Shown here piece after piece: positions 50,001 through 60,900 of a DNA stretch of 64,000 bases. The notes beneath the pieces are model-generated. The model worked only from the letters and a program-made list of their open reading frames with translations, had not been told where the DNA came from and searched no databases. Numbering within the stretch: the stretch's first letter is position 1; each line of letters starts with the position of its first letter. The stretch comes from Chlamydomonas sphaeroides (Eukaryota; Chlorophyta; Chlorophyceae; Chlamydomonadales; Chlamydomonadaceae): assembly GCA_001662425.1 (NCBI GenBank), contig BDDC01000034.1:26101-90100 (forward strand), written 5' to 3'. The translations under genes were made by a program, and so were the position numbers.

Positions 50001-51023
50001 TGCCAGGTGGGCCTGATATGTAGCTGCGAAGCGGCGTGCTGCACTAGGAGCACCCAACGGCCGCTGCCTCCTGGCAATGAAGGCCCAGCGTGGAGGAAGT
50101 CATGGCCTCTGCCTGCTTGGTTATAGTGGGGCCCCTGCATCGCTGTCGTGCCTGCAAGCTCCAGCCTGCTAACCCATCGACCCACTCCGCGCCTTGGTCG
50201 CTCGGCCCCGCGCTCCCATATCCCGCGCTCACGTACAGGTGCTGCAGGGCGACGACCCCCCGCCGGCAGCGCCGTCGCACGCAGAGGTGCGCTCGGCCTG
50301 CCACGCGCGTGCGTCAATCAACTGATTGCGTCGCGGCTTCTGCTGCCTTGCCGCAGCCTCGCAGCACAATGCCACTGCCTGTGGGCTCACCTGCTCGCGG
50401 ACGCATGCCGTCGGCCCCGCTGCAGGTGCGGGCGGGCGCGCTGGCCCTCATGGTGCAGCCCGACGACGGCGGCGGCGCGCTGCCGCTCCCGCCGGCGCCG
50501 TACACGATGGCGGGCCCCCTCCGCAGCGGCACGCCCGTGCTGCCGGCGGCGCCGGCGGAGGCGTCCGGCGTCGCCGCCGCCGCCAGCGACACGGCCGTGG
50601 CCTACAGCGTGGGCGAGCCCGCCCCCTGCCGGGCGCCCAGCGGCGGCGGCGGCCATCTCGCCGGCGCGGCTGCTGTCACCGCCAGCGAGGTCGGAGGGGG
50701 CGACGGCGGCGGTACTAGCGACGACGGCGCCGTCAGCAGGCGCGGCCGGCGGCGCGGCGGCGGCGCACGCCGGGAGGTGTCGGCGCAGGGCAACGCGGGC
50801 GGCTGCCGGCGGCCGGGCCTGCGCACCCGCACCGTTGCTCAGGAGGTGAGAGGCTGGGTGCGCGGCGGAACCGCGGGACGAGCAAGCCCGTGCTCATGCT
50901 CTGGCTTCATTGCTGACGGGGCTCCTCCGTTCTGCCATGTTGCAGGCGCCCAGTGCCAAGCGGGCCAGGGCCGTGGCCGGCGGCGCGGCGGGCGCTACTG
51001 TCAAGGAAGAGCCCCAGGACTGA
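47049..51023 (+). CDS. Gene B2: Ala/Leu-rich alpha-solenoid-like protein of unknown function (906 aa, 7 exons)
   Basis: Not recognised. Exons 47049-47198, 47447-47683, 48040-49334, 49583-50006, 50239-50286, 50357-50845 and 50946-51023 join in frame. Residues ~50-700 are helical and Ala/Leu-rich, for example AVRGAAHAFFELRRDPTW and ALELAEAAAEAPLCPKLLSE. Residues ~700-880 are disordered and Gly/Pro/Ala-rich, with RRGRRRGGGARRE. The last exon gives KRARAVAGGAAGATVKEEPQD; its KRAR and VKEEP elements are retained in B1 as KRAR and VKREP. VKEE and VKRE fit the sumoylation consensus (hydrophobic-Lys-x-Glu), and the basic runs suggest a nuclear protein. Helical-repeat folding is inferred. Exons 1, 2 and 7 have the same length as in B1. 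Confidence 0.8.
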
Positions 51024-52488
51024 GGCTGCGTCTGCTCACGTGGTCTCCCGAACCCCAAGAGCTTGAGAATAAGCATGCGTGCTCCCATCAGGTGGCTAGC
51101 ATGGCCCAGCCGTAGAAACCCCTAGGCTGCACGGCCTTGCTTCAGTCAGTCACGCCTGAGCAGTGACGCTAGCTACTGGCGTAGCGTGCATCAGATGCGC
51201 TGCCGTTGTATGCCGGCTGCATCAGATGCATATAGTGAAGTCAAGCAGGGGAGCTGGCAACGACATCGATGTGGCAGGCTGTCGTTGGCGTTGTCCACTG
51301 TGGCACGGCAAGCTGCTCTACATTTACACTGTCGCTGAACTCTTGTTAGATTAGCACGCAGCGCCTGGGCTTGTACTCGTCGTGCCGCAGCAGGCGTGGC
51401 AGCGTGGCAGGCGTCGCCGCAGGAGGCCCTTCTGTGGACGTGAGAGCGCTACGCAGCTCATGATGTGGGGTTGCTGTACGCGGAGCCGCGGCAAACAGCT
51501 GCCTGAAGGCCTACTCAGGGGCTCACCCCCGGGCCTGCTGACTTGTAGTGGTGATGTAGCCGGGCAGCATTAGTCAGCTGAATGACAGCATGAGTCAGCA
51601 GCTGTATAACATGCTTACAGATGGGGGCCGTTGGGCCCCTCAGGCTCATTGGCGCCAAGGCAAAAGAGAGGCGGCACCCGGGTGGCATGCACACCACGAG
51701 CGCCGCTGCAACCGCGCCGCCGCAATGTGTGCTTGGCACCAACCGAGGCCCGTTGCTAAACTGTACACAAGCCACCCGCTTGGCCCGAAGCGTCATCCTT
51801 CGTCACTTTTGGGGCTGCAGTCCGCCGCCCCTTGCAGGTCAACCAGACTTGTGGGGTCCATGAGTCAATGCGTCATAACTAAAGCCCCGATGCCAGTGCG
51901 CGGGTCCGCTCCTGCTGTGCCGGCCGCTACCCTGGCATGCCAGCCCCCGTCACCATGCCGAGCGAATTGCGCTCGCAACACACACAGCGCTAGCCGAGAC
52001 CCCGGCACATCCGTCCGGGAGGAGAGAGAAGAAAGCACACGCGGGCATGCGCGCGCGGCGCCAAAACACGCGCATGCCGTACTGCACCATGGAAAGGGGC
52101 GATGAGGGTAATAGCCGGATGAATGCTATCGCAGCGCGGCCCCGCCGCCGCTCCCAGACACCTAGTCAAGCCCGCAGTAACACACCCATTCATCAAGCGG
52201 GCAGCGTCCCGGGCGCGCGCTGTCGGGCGCCCGCTGAATGGCGGGGCCCTTCGCGACGCGCCCCTCTTTAGTCCCACGCCACACGCACTCCCTATGCTGG
52301 CGGCTGGGACCGGAACCATCCCTGGCCCCAAACCGCCGTCCTGCGCGCACGCCACGCCAGTCCACACCACCACACAGCTCGCCGTCGCAGTACCCAACCC
52401 GTCGTCGTCACGCGCAGGCCGCGGCGGAGCGTGCGCCAGTCCACACCCACACGCTCGCGGCTCCGCCAGCTGCCTGCTGCCGATCCGC
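51024..52488. other. Convergent intergenic region between B2 and RNR1
   Basis: 1.46 kb of 3' flank. TTACA at ~51321 and ~51613 (TGTAA on the minus strand) could end the reductase transcript. Nothing else is visible. Confidence 0.5.
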
Positions 52489-55400
52489 TTACGAGCCGCA
52501 CATGAGGCAGGCGTCCTTGTTCTCCAGCGAGCACACCATGGCCGCCAGCTGCTGCTCCCGCTCCAGCTGCGCCAGCTGCTGCGCGCGGCGCTCCGCGGCA
52601 GCGGCCACGGCGGCCGCACCGCCGCCGACCACGGCGGGCGTGGTGCTGGTCGAGGGCAGCATGCTGGCGGCGGCCGTGATGCTAGGCTGCGGCGTGACAG
52701 CGCCGCTGGGCAGCTTGGCGGCGGCGGCCGAGAGGGTGGCGAAGGTGCCGGCCCCGGCCGCGGGCGTGGCGGCGGGCGCCTTCTTCTTGGACAGCGCCTG
52801 CTGGTCCACCGTGAACTTGATGGCGTCCGCGGCGGCCCTGGGGGATAGGTGGAATGGGGACGAGGGAGAACGGTTAGGGAGCGATGGTGCGTGGCGAGGG
52901 GGCAGCCCCGCGGGCTTGCGAACAATGCCACGACACGCAAACCACAGCATGTAGCAGGAAGCTCGGCATACCAGCACGGTACCGCGCTGCCGTACACCCC
53001 GCGCCTTCTCACTTGGTGCGTAGGTAGTACATGCCGGTCTTGAGGCCCTTGCGCCAGGCGTAGAAGTGCAGCGAGGTGAGCTTGCCGAAGTTGGGGTCGG
53101 GCATGAAGACGTTGAAGCTCTGGCTCTGGTCGATGTAGGCGCCGCGGTCGGCGGCCATGTCCACAAGCGTGCGCTGCTTGATCTCCCACACCGTCTTGTA
53201 CAGCGCCTTGAGCTGCTCGGGGATTTCCAGCTCCACCACGCTGCCGTTGGCGGCCACCTGGGGTTGGTTGGAAGGCAGTTGTGAACATCAGGCCAGGGGA
53301 TGCGAATGGGACGGAGTGGGACCATGCTACGTCCGGACTGTCACGCTTGTGACGACAGAAAGAGCCAGGCAGCAGCCCAGGAGTCGGCAACATGGGACCC
53401 AAGCAGCAGCCCGGGCGGCAGCGCACCACCAACCCACCCACCAGCTCGTTCTTGAGGTCGGCGCTCCAGACGCCCATGCGGTTCAGGTCGTGCAGCAGGT
53501 GCTGGTTGACGACGGTGAACTCGCCCGACAGCACGCGGCGCACGTAGATGTTGGAGGTGTAGGGCTCAAAGCACTCGTTGTTGCCCAGGATCTGGCTGGT
53601 GCTGGCCGTGGGCATGGGCGCCACCAGCAGCGAGTTGCGCACGCCGTGGCGGGCGATCTTGTCGCGCAGCGCCGCCCAGTCGCACCTGCGCAGAGCGACA
53701 CACACACGGAGGGAGCGTCAGGCCGACGACGACATTAGTTCAAAAATTGGCAGGGCGGTCGCAGCTGCACAACGCCCGCTTGTTGCGCGCACACGGGAAA
53801 GGGGAGGCCGTTGAGCCAACCGGCGGTACTCACTTGCCGCCGACGCCCGAGGGCTTGACGCCCCACATGTCGGGCTGCAGGATGCCGCGCGACACGGGCG
53901 ATCCCTCGTACGTCTCATAGGGGCCGTGCTGCTCGGCCAGCTCGTTCGAGGACTCGAGCGCGGCAAAGTAGATGACCTCGAAGATCTGGCGGTTGAGCTC
54001 GGCGGCCTCGGGCGAGTCGAAGGCCAGGCCCAGCAGGATGAAGGTGTCCGCCAGGCCCTGAGAGGGGGAGGAGGCGGGCCAAGGGAGCGGGCGAGGCGGT
54101 GTGTTATGGACGTCACCCCTAGGCCACGAGCCTTGTTGGGAAGGGCTGGCAGACACCACGGGCCAACGACTGGCCAAGGACTGGCGGCCAACGACTGGCC
54201 AACGACTGGCGGCTTCTGGATCGCACCTGCACGCCAAGGCCGATGGGGCGGTGGCGCATGTTGGAGTTCTTGGCCTTCTGCAGCGGGTAGTAGTTCTCGT
54301 CGATAATCTTGTTCAGGTTGCGAGTCGCCACCTGAAGGCGGGGGCGGGAAGGGAAGAGCTGTGAGGGCACGCCGGCGAGACGAGCCAGGCACCATCTACG
54401 AAGGCCGGAGTGGGGCAAAACGCTGCGTGCGGCAAAACAGCCCCAGGGAGGGAGGGGGGGCCATCGCACCTTCGTCATCTCGGCGAGCTTGTCAAAGTCG
54501 AAGAAGCGGTTTGGCGCGTCCAGCGAGCCCACCAGCTTCTTGCTCTCCCAGCCGACCTGGCTGCCCTTCTCGCGCACAAAGCGCGGCAGCGCAATGGACG
54601 CCAGGTTGCACACTGCGATCTCGTCCTTGCTGCAATGGGAGCGGCAGCGGCGGCGGCACCCAGTTGGCAACAAGCGACCAGAGCCCCACGCTCCTCGTCT
54701 GCTGCAGCTGAACGCTAGCTCGTGGTGTGCCGCCCCCATCCCTACGACCCCTGTCAAACCCCAATCCACCCCTCCCGCAACAGCACCTGGTGTACTCGAT
54801 GATCTCGGTGCACAGGTTGGAGCACTTGATGGTGCCCAGGTTCTGCTGGTTGCTCTTGCCGTTGCAGGCGTCCTTGTACAGCATGTAGGGGTTGCCCGTC
54901 TCCACCTGGGCCTCCAGGATGGCGAACCACAGCTGCTGCGCGCGCACCACGCGCTTGGCCTTGCCCTCGGACTCGTACTTGTTGTACAGCTCCTCGAACT
55001 TCTCGCCCCAGCTGTCGGCCAGGCCGGCACACTCGTTGGGGCAGAACAGGCTCCACTCCCGGTCCTCCTCCACGCGCTGCGGGGGCGGGAATGCGAGGTC
55101 GCCACAACGACGTGGGTCAAGAAGCCACGCATGTGATACCCCGCACGGTGCAAGCCTGCGCTACGCACACCGACGACACGTAATGCGTCCGCTGCCCACG
55201 CATCCATGCGCTACGCGAAGACGTGTGCCCAGGTGATGTCTCGATCATAAATCCAAAACGTCTGGTGCCAAGTCCTATGCTCGCCACCTCGGCCTCACCC
55301 TCATGAACAGGTCGGGGATCCACAGGCCGTAGAAGAGGTCGCGGGCGCGCGCCTCCTCCTTGCCGTGGTTCTTGCGCAGCTCCAGGAAGTCAAACACGTC

Positions 55401-57431
55401 AGCGTGCCAGGGCTCCATGTAGATGGCGAAGGCGCCCTTGCGCTTGCCGCCGCCCTGGTCCACATAGCTGCGGGGCATGCAGCACGGCGGGCGTGGTGTT
55501 GGGGAGGAGCGCGTCAGGCGATAGCTCCCTTGGGGCAACATTGAAATAGGTTCCAGCGGAGGCCACGCGCCGCGGGAGCTCGGACGCGCCCACATTATTC
55601 TCTGCAACGGCACGCTCGCGAGCCGCCCAAGGGGCCCCAGGTCGATGTAACACCCACCGCGCGGTGTCGTTGAAGACGCGCAGCATGGGCACGATACCGT
55701 TGGAGGTACCGTTGGTGCCGCGGATGTACGACCCGGTGGCGCGGATGCAGTGGATCGACAGGCCGATGCCGCCGGCGCTCTTCGAGATGACCGCGCACTC
55801 CTGCTCGCCAGGGAGGCAAAGCGCGGGAAGTGCAGTTGAGCCCATGGCGTAACGGCCAGAGGACAAATCCTGCCTGCCACCCCACCCCGCCTTCTGGGGG
55901 GCGTAACGTCCGTCCGCGTGCCCGCCAGGTAGTCAGGCGACCTCCTCTCCTGCCCCGTACCTCCCCGGCCCCCTCCCTCCCGTGCCCCGCCCACCTTGAG
56001 CGTGTCGTAGATGCCGTCAATGCTGTCCTCGGGCATGCACAGCAGGAAGCAGCTGCTCATCTGCGGCCGCGGCGTGCCGGCGTTGAACAGCGTGGGCGAG
56101 GCGTGCGTAAACCAGCGCTCGCTCATGGCGTGGTAGGTGCCGATGGCGCCCTCCAGGTCGCCCTTGTGGATGCCCAGCGCCACTCGCATAAGCATGTGCT
56201 GCGGCCGCTCCACGACGCGGCCGTCGATGCGCAGCAGGTAGGAGCGCTCCAGCGTCTTGAAGCCGAAGTAGTCGTAGTCGAAGTCGCGGTCGTAGCGGAT
56301 CTCGCTGTCCAGGCGCTGCGAGTGCTGTGGGAGCGAGAGGATGGGAGGGAGAGCGGGAAGGGTCGCGGAAATGGGGCGGTAGTGGGGTGTACTGCTAGGG
56401 CTTGGGTAGGACGTGCAGCGCCGGGCGGGAGGATGACGCGACGCGGCGTGCCCAACGGCGGAAGGCGCCGTGCTTCGCGCATAGCTGAGGCGAGCGCAAG
56501 GGTGCGAGCGCTGCAGGGGTCTGCGCTTGCGCTGGGCAGCAGAGTGTGGCTGTAGTCTGATATGTGGAGGTCGGAGCAGCGCCAACACCGCCACAGCGGA
56601 CAGCGCACACGCCCGGTCCCAGCACTCCATGAAATCCCCCGGCCAAGGCAGCCGCCTCGCGTACCTCCTTGATGATGGCGTACACGTCCTCGGCAATGAG
56701 CGACGCGTCCTCGCTGGTACGCGGGTTCTTGTAAAAGTGGAGCTTCTCCATGCTGCGCGCATCGAGGGGCAGGGGCGAGAGGGGCGGGGCGAGGCGAGGC
56801 AGGGTAAGCGAGCGTGCACGCGCGGGGTACACGACACGAACGCAGGTGGTGAGCTCGCATCGCCAATGACGGAGTGCAAGCACGGTTCCCAAGCGACATG
56901 TGGGCTGCCGACGCACAACTCACGTCTTGCTGAAGGACTTCTCCGTGTTCTTGTGCAGGTTAGACACGGCGATGCGGGCGGCAAGCTGCAGAGGTGAAGG
57001 GGCGCACGGTCCAGATGAGCCTCAATAGCAGACGATGAAATGGACTGAGCCCAGGGCGGGTACAGGGGAGGGGCTACGGGGGCGCTGCTGCACAAAGGGG
57101 AGGGTCGGGTCACTCACGATGGCGTAGTCGGGGTGCGTGGATGTGAGCGCGGCAGCAGTCTCGGCCGCGAGCTCATCGAGCTCAGACGTGGTGACGCCCT
57201 TGTACACACCACCAGCGACCTTCTGGGCGACCAGCACCTGCAAGCGCGGCCGAGACGTTCAAGCAAGGCGCTGCGACAGCCGGGCAGATGACCGGGCGCC
57301 AAACCCGCGCGCACCGCGTCGCAGAAGTCCGGGTTGAGGTTATACGCCAGCTTCACGATGCGCGCGGTAATCTTGTCGAACATGACCGGCTCCTGCCGGC
57401 CATCGCGCTTGAGGACATACATAGAGGTCAT
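52489..57431 (-). CDS. RNR1: Ribonucleoside-diphosphate reductase large subunit, class I (881 aa, 14 exons)
   Basis: Reduces ribonucleoside diphosphates to deoxyribonucleotides together with the small subunit; needed for DNA synthesis. Exons (minus) all join in frame: 57315-57431, 57118-57237, 56924-56985, 56665-56752, 55995-56324, 55658-55800, 55299-55467, 54787-55076, 54470-54629, 54227-54331, 53834-54057, 53442-53685, 53013-53257, 52489-52837. The N-terminal ATP cone starts MYVLKRDGRQEPVMFDK. Active-site residues by this model are Cys221 (QMSSCFL), Asn430-Cys432-Glu434 (SNLCTEI) and Cys447 (IAVCNLAS), each three positions after the human numbering. The C-terminal redox pair is in DACLMCGS (Cys876, Cys879). 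An Ala/Thr/Pro-rich linker of ~80 residues before this tail makes the protein longer than the usual ~800-830. It is divergent from the KEA-type gene, with an E2F-type site between them. Confidence 0.96.
54161..54212. repeat. Intronic minisatellite based on CCAACGACTGG
   Basis: GGCCAACGACTGGCCAAGGACTGGC is followed by three more near copies within the RNR1 intron between exons 53834-54057 and 54227-54331. Confidence 0.85.
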
Positions 57432-57903
57432 GTTTGAATTGCCTGGCGCCGACAGCACACGCTCCGACCGCGAGTAGCAGCTCAGGCGCACCGCAGTGCC
57501 CTAGCACTCGCTCTTCACAGTAGATAGGCGCGAGTGTGAGGCAGAAAGGTTAAACGAGGGTGGGTGCGGCTCTTGTGGACTGTTGTGTGCGGCCTTAACG
57601 AGCTTGCCACGCTATGGATTGTGTTCGGTAGCACCCGGAATGGCTACTGGTGAGCCGAAGCGAGACACAACACTGAATTTCGCGCGCATTGTCCCCATGC
57701 AATGCTCGTCCAAAACGCGCCCAAGGAACGCAAAATTACTCCATAGCACATCTTGCACTACCATGGTGCCATTCCAGCACGGCAATGTCCTGCTTGTAGG
57801 TATGCATAACGCCTAGTTTACAAAATTGTCGAGCATCCCGCTTTGCCATCCCGCACCACCCCCACCCTGGCTTAAAAGCGTCACGCTGGTCGCCCTACGG
57901 GGC
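57432..57903. promoter_or_regulatory. Divergent promoter region, RNR1 (-) and KEA-type antiporter (+)
   Basis: 472 bp between divergent start codons, clearly less GC-rich than the surrounding genes. It contains the E2F-type site at 57678-57685. Confidence 0.6.
57678..57685 (+). promoter_or_regulatory. E2F/DP-type binding site TTTCGCGC
   Basis: Perfect match to the E2F consensus TTTSGCGC, in the context GAATTTCGCGCGCATT, about 250 bp upstream of the RNR1 start codon. S-phase induction of RNR genes through E2F is well known in plants. Confidence 0.6.
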
Positions 57904-60900
57904 ATGCGGGGTGCCGTTATGGGGCCCCCGCATGCTGCGCTGCTGGTGGTGCTGCTGTCCTTCGCGGCTTGCGGGCCGGGCAAGCTGTGCGAGGCAGCGA
58001 ACGACGACGTGGCTGGACCCATCGTCAAGCTTGCGGACCTGCAGCAGCAGAACAAGCCCGTGAACGCGACGGTGAATGCACCTCCGAAGCAGGAGACCCT
58101 CCTGCAGGTTCTGGACGCAGCGCTGCAGAAGGAGTTCAGCCAGGAGACGGAAGACTCGAAGGGCGGCACAAACTTCAACGCTACGGTGCACCAGGAGGAG
58201 GTGCGTTAACGGATATTTCCCGCAGACCGCCATACGCGCGAGGCCACGTATCTCGCCAGCTCTGCTCGGTATTTGCGACTGCGTCCATGCCGGCGCCGCT
58301 CGTCGATGTTGGATGTGTGCGGCCCGCCAGCCAACCGCGACACGGCCGTTGCACGGCGACCGCGGCTGTCAGACAACAGCGCCCCGCCGCTGCCCCTGTT
58401 CCCTGCCTCGCCGTGCGGGGCACGGGGCACGGGCCGAGGAGCGAGCGAGGCAGGCGCGACGCAGGGCCGCGTGGTGCCGTCGGTGGCTGTTGCACACTCC
58501 ACCCCCGTCCGCACCCCCGCAGGCTCAGCTGGAGACCGTTGTCCGGATCGCCGGCAAGACCAGCACTGCTGCCGCCGCCGCTGCGGCTGCTGCTGATGCG
58601 GCAGCCGCCGAGGATGAACCCGCGACCGGCAGCACCACCGCCGCTGGCGGCGAGGCTGCGGCCGGCAGCGACGCTGCCGGCAGCAGCAGCGGCGGCAGCT
58701 CGGGCAGCGGCGCCGCCGCCGTGGCGGGGACCAGTACCGCCGCGGAGAGCGCCGCCGCCGCCGCGGCGGCGGTAGCGGGTGGGGCACAGGAGGCGATGGC
58801 GGAGCCGGATGTTGACCGCATCATTGACTCGCAGGACAACGAGTTTGTGCTGTCCAAGCCCAAGTGGGTTACCTGCATACAGCCGTGGGCACTGCTCTCC
58901 AGCCGGTCGCAGGGGGGACTGTGCGTGCGCTCGCGCCAAGGCCCACGAGCCTGGCCGCCCGGGGGACCTTTTGTGCCGCAGCCCCAGTCGTCCAGCCGTG
59001 CAGGGTCCGCCCGCCCGCCGTGGCGCTCCTCCGATGCTTACATACGCCATGCCGCTGTCCCCACCCCTCCGCAGCGAGAGCGTGGCCTCCCTGACGCTGG
59101 ACCAGCAGCTGATCCGCGACATTTCGGTGCTGCTCATGGCCGCAGCAGTGAGTGTGCGGCGGCCGGGCACGGCGGCACGGAGGGGCGAACCCGCGGCCTC
59201 GCCGCGCAAGGCAACCCGTCGGCCTCCGGGCCTGGCTCGCTGTCGCCTGCCTGACGCTCGTGTCCCGCCCCCGTCATACCCTCGCCTGTGCCCCGCCCCC
59301 AGCTGTTCGGCAGCCTGTTCGAGGCGGTGGGGCAGCCTGTCATCAACGGCTACCTCATCGGAGGGGCGGTCGTGGGGCCGGGGGGCCTAAACTGGGTGCA
59401 GGTGCGGCCCTGAGGGAGGGGAGACGGGAGGGTGGGCAGCACGGCGTAGCAGGTCATTTGTACCAGGAGCGGCGGGCTTAGCGGGCGCCGCTGTGCTGCC
59501 GTGCCGCCCCTCACCATGCCCCACCCGCTCGGTCCGGCCCGGGATGCGGTCCGCAGGAGCTGGTGCAGGTGGAGTCGCTGGCGCAGCTGGGCGTGCAGCT
59601 GCTGCTGTTCGGCCTGGGGCTGGAGCTGTCGCTGACCAAGCTGCGTGCCGTGTGGGGCGTCGCCGTGCTGGGTGAGCCCGCCTGGCCGCCTGCGGGAGAG
59701 GAGGAGCCGGGCCCCGCGAGGACCCGGACACCCGGTGCCGCTGCTGCAGCAGCGCCTCGCAACCGACCGCACCTTCGCGACGGCATGCCCTGGCAGGCAT
59801 CGCACCCGTGACCTCGGCCCCCTCCCGCACGCCCCCTCCCCAAACCCTCCTCCGCAGGCGGCTCGCTGCAGATCGGGCTGCTGTCGCTCATTGGCGGCCT
59901 GGTGGCGTTTGCGGCTGGAGCGCCCCCCAGCCAGGTGCGCACACGGCACCGAGCGACACAGAGCGACACCAGGGCCCCGCCCATGCCCCCTGGCCCTTGC
60001 TGCCGTGCACGCAGCGCGCGCCTCCCTCGCCGCCAGCCCACTCCGCCGCTTCCCACATGACAGCCTCTTGCGCGTAGCGGGTAGATCACTACATTGCCTC
60101 ACGCGCCTCCCTTCACCCCGATCCCGCCGCCACCTGCCACCCACCACCGCCCCCACCCCAGGGCATCTTCATCGGCGCGCTGCTGTCCATGAGCAGCACC
60201 GCGGTGGTGGTCAAGTGCCTGGACGTGATGCGCTCCGGCAGCAGCGCGTACGGCCAGATCACCATCGGCACGCTCATCCTGCAGGTGCGGCACCTGGCGC
60301 CTTGCCGTGGTGCGGCACCGGCGGTGGCGGTGGCGGTACTGCTGGGGGGCAGCAGGGGGCCGTGCTGCCCCCCAGGTTTGGGCCGGGGCATGCGGCGCGA
60401 CGAGCGTCGTGGCTGGAGAGGTTCTTGCCGAGGGGCGGGGCGCAGCGGGCGGTTGGCCAAACGAGTGCACCGTGTCTCGCCGTCCCCACCCCCACCCCCA
60501 CCCGCCCTCCGCCACCCAGGACTGCATGGTGGGGCTCATGTTTGCGCTGCTGCCGGTGTTCAAGGGAGGGCCGCCCGTGGAGCCCAGCGGCCTGGGTGAG
60601 AGGGCGGGGAGCCGGCGAGCGGCGCGACGACGGGTCGGGTGTGTTCAGGAATAGGTAACATGTAGTAAGCACGACCCGCGCGGCACGCCCTGGGTTGGTG
60701 ACGCTTCGGTTGTGCATGTGAAGCACGTGTGGCCTCCGTCGCCGCCTGAACAGCCGAGCGCCAGGGCCCTAGCCGGCCGCCTGCTGAGCCCGGCGCTGCT
60801 GCTGCGCTGTGTGTGAGCTCCCTGCCCCACCCTGCCTGCCCGCCCCGCCCTGTCCTGCCCCTCCCCTGCAGCCGCCGACCACGACGCCGCCGAGGCCAAG

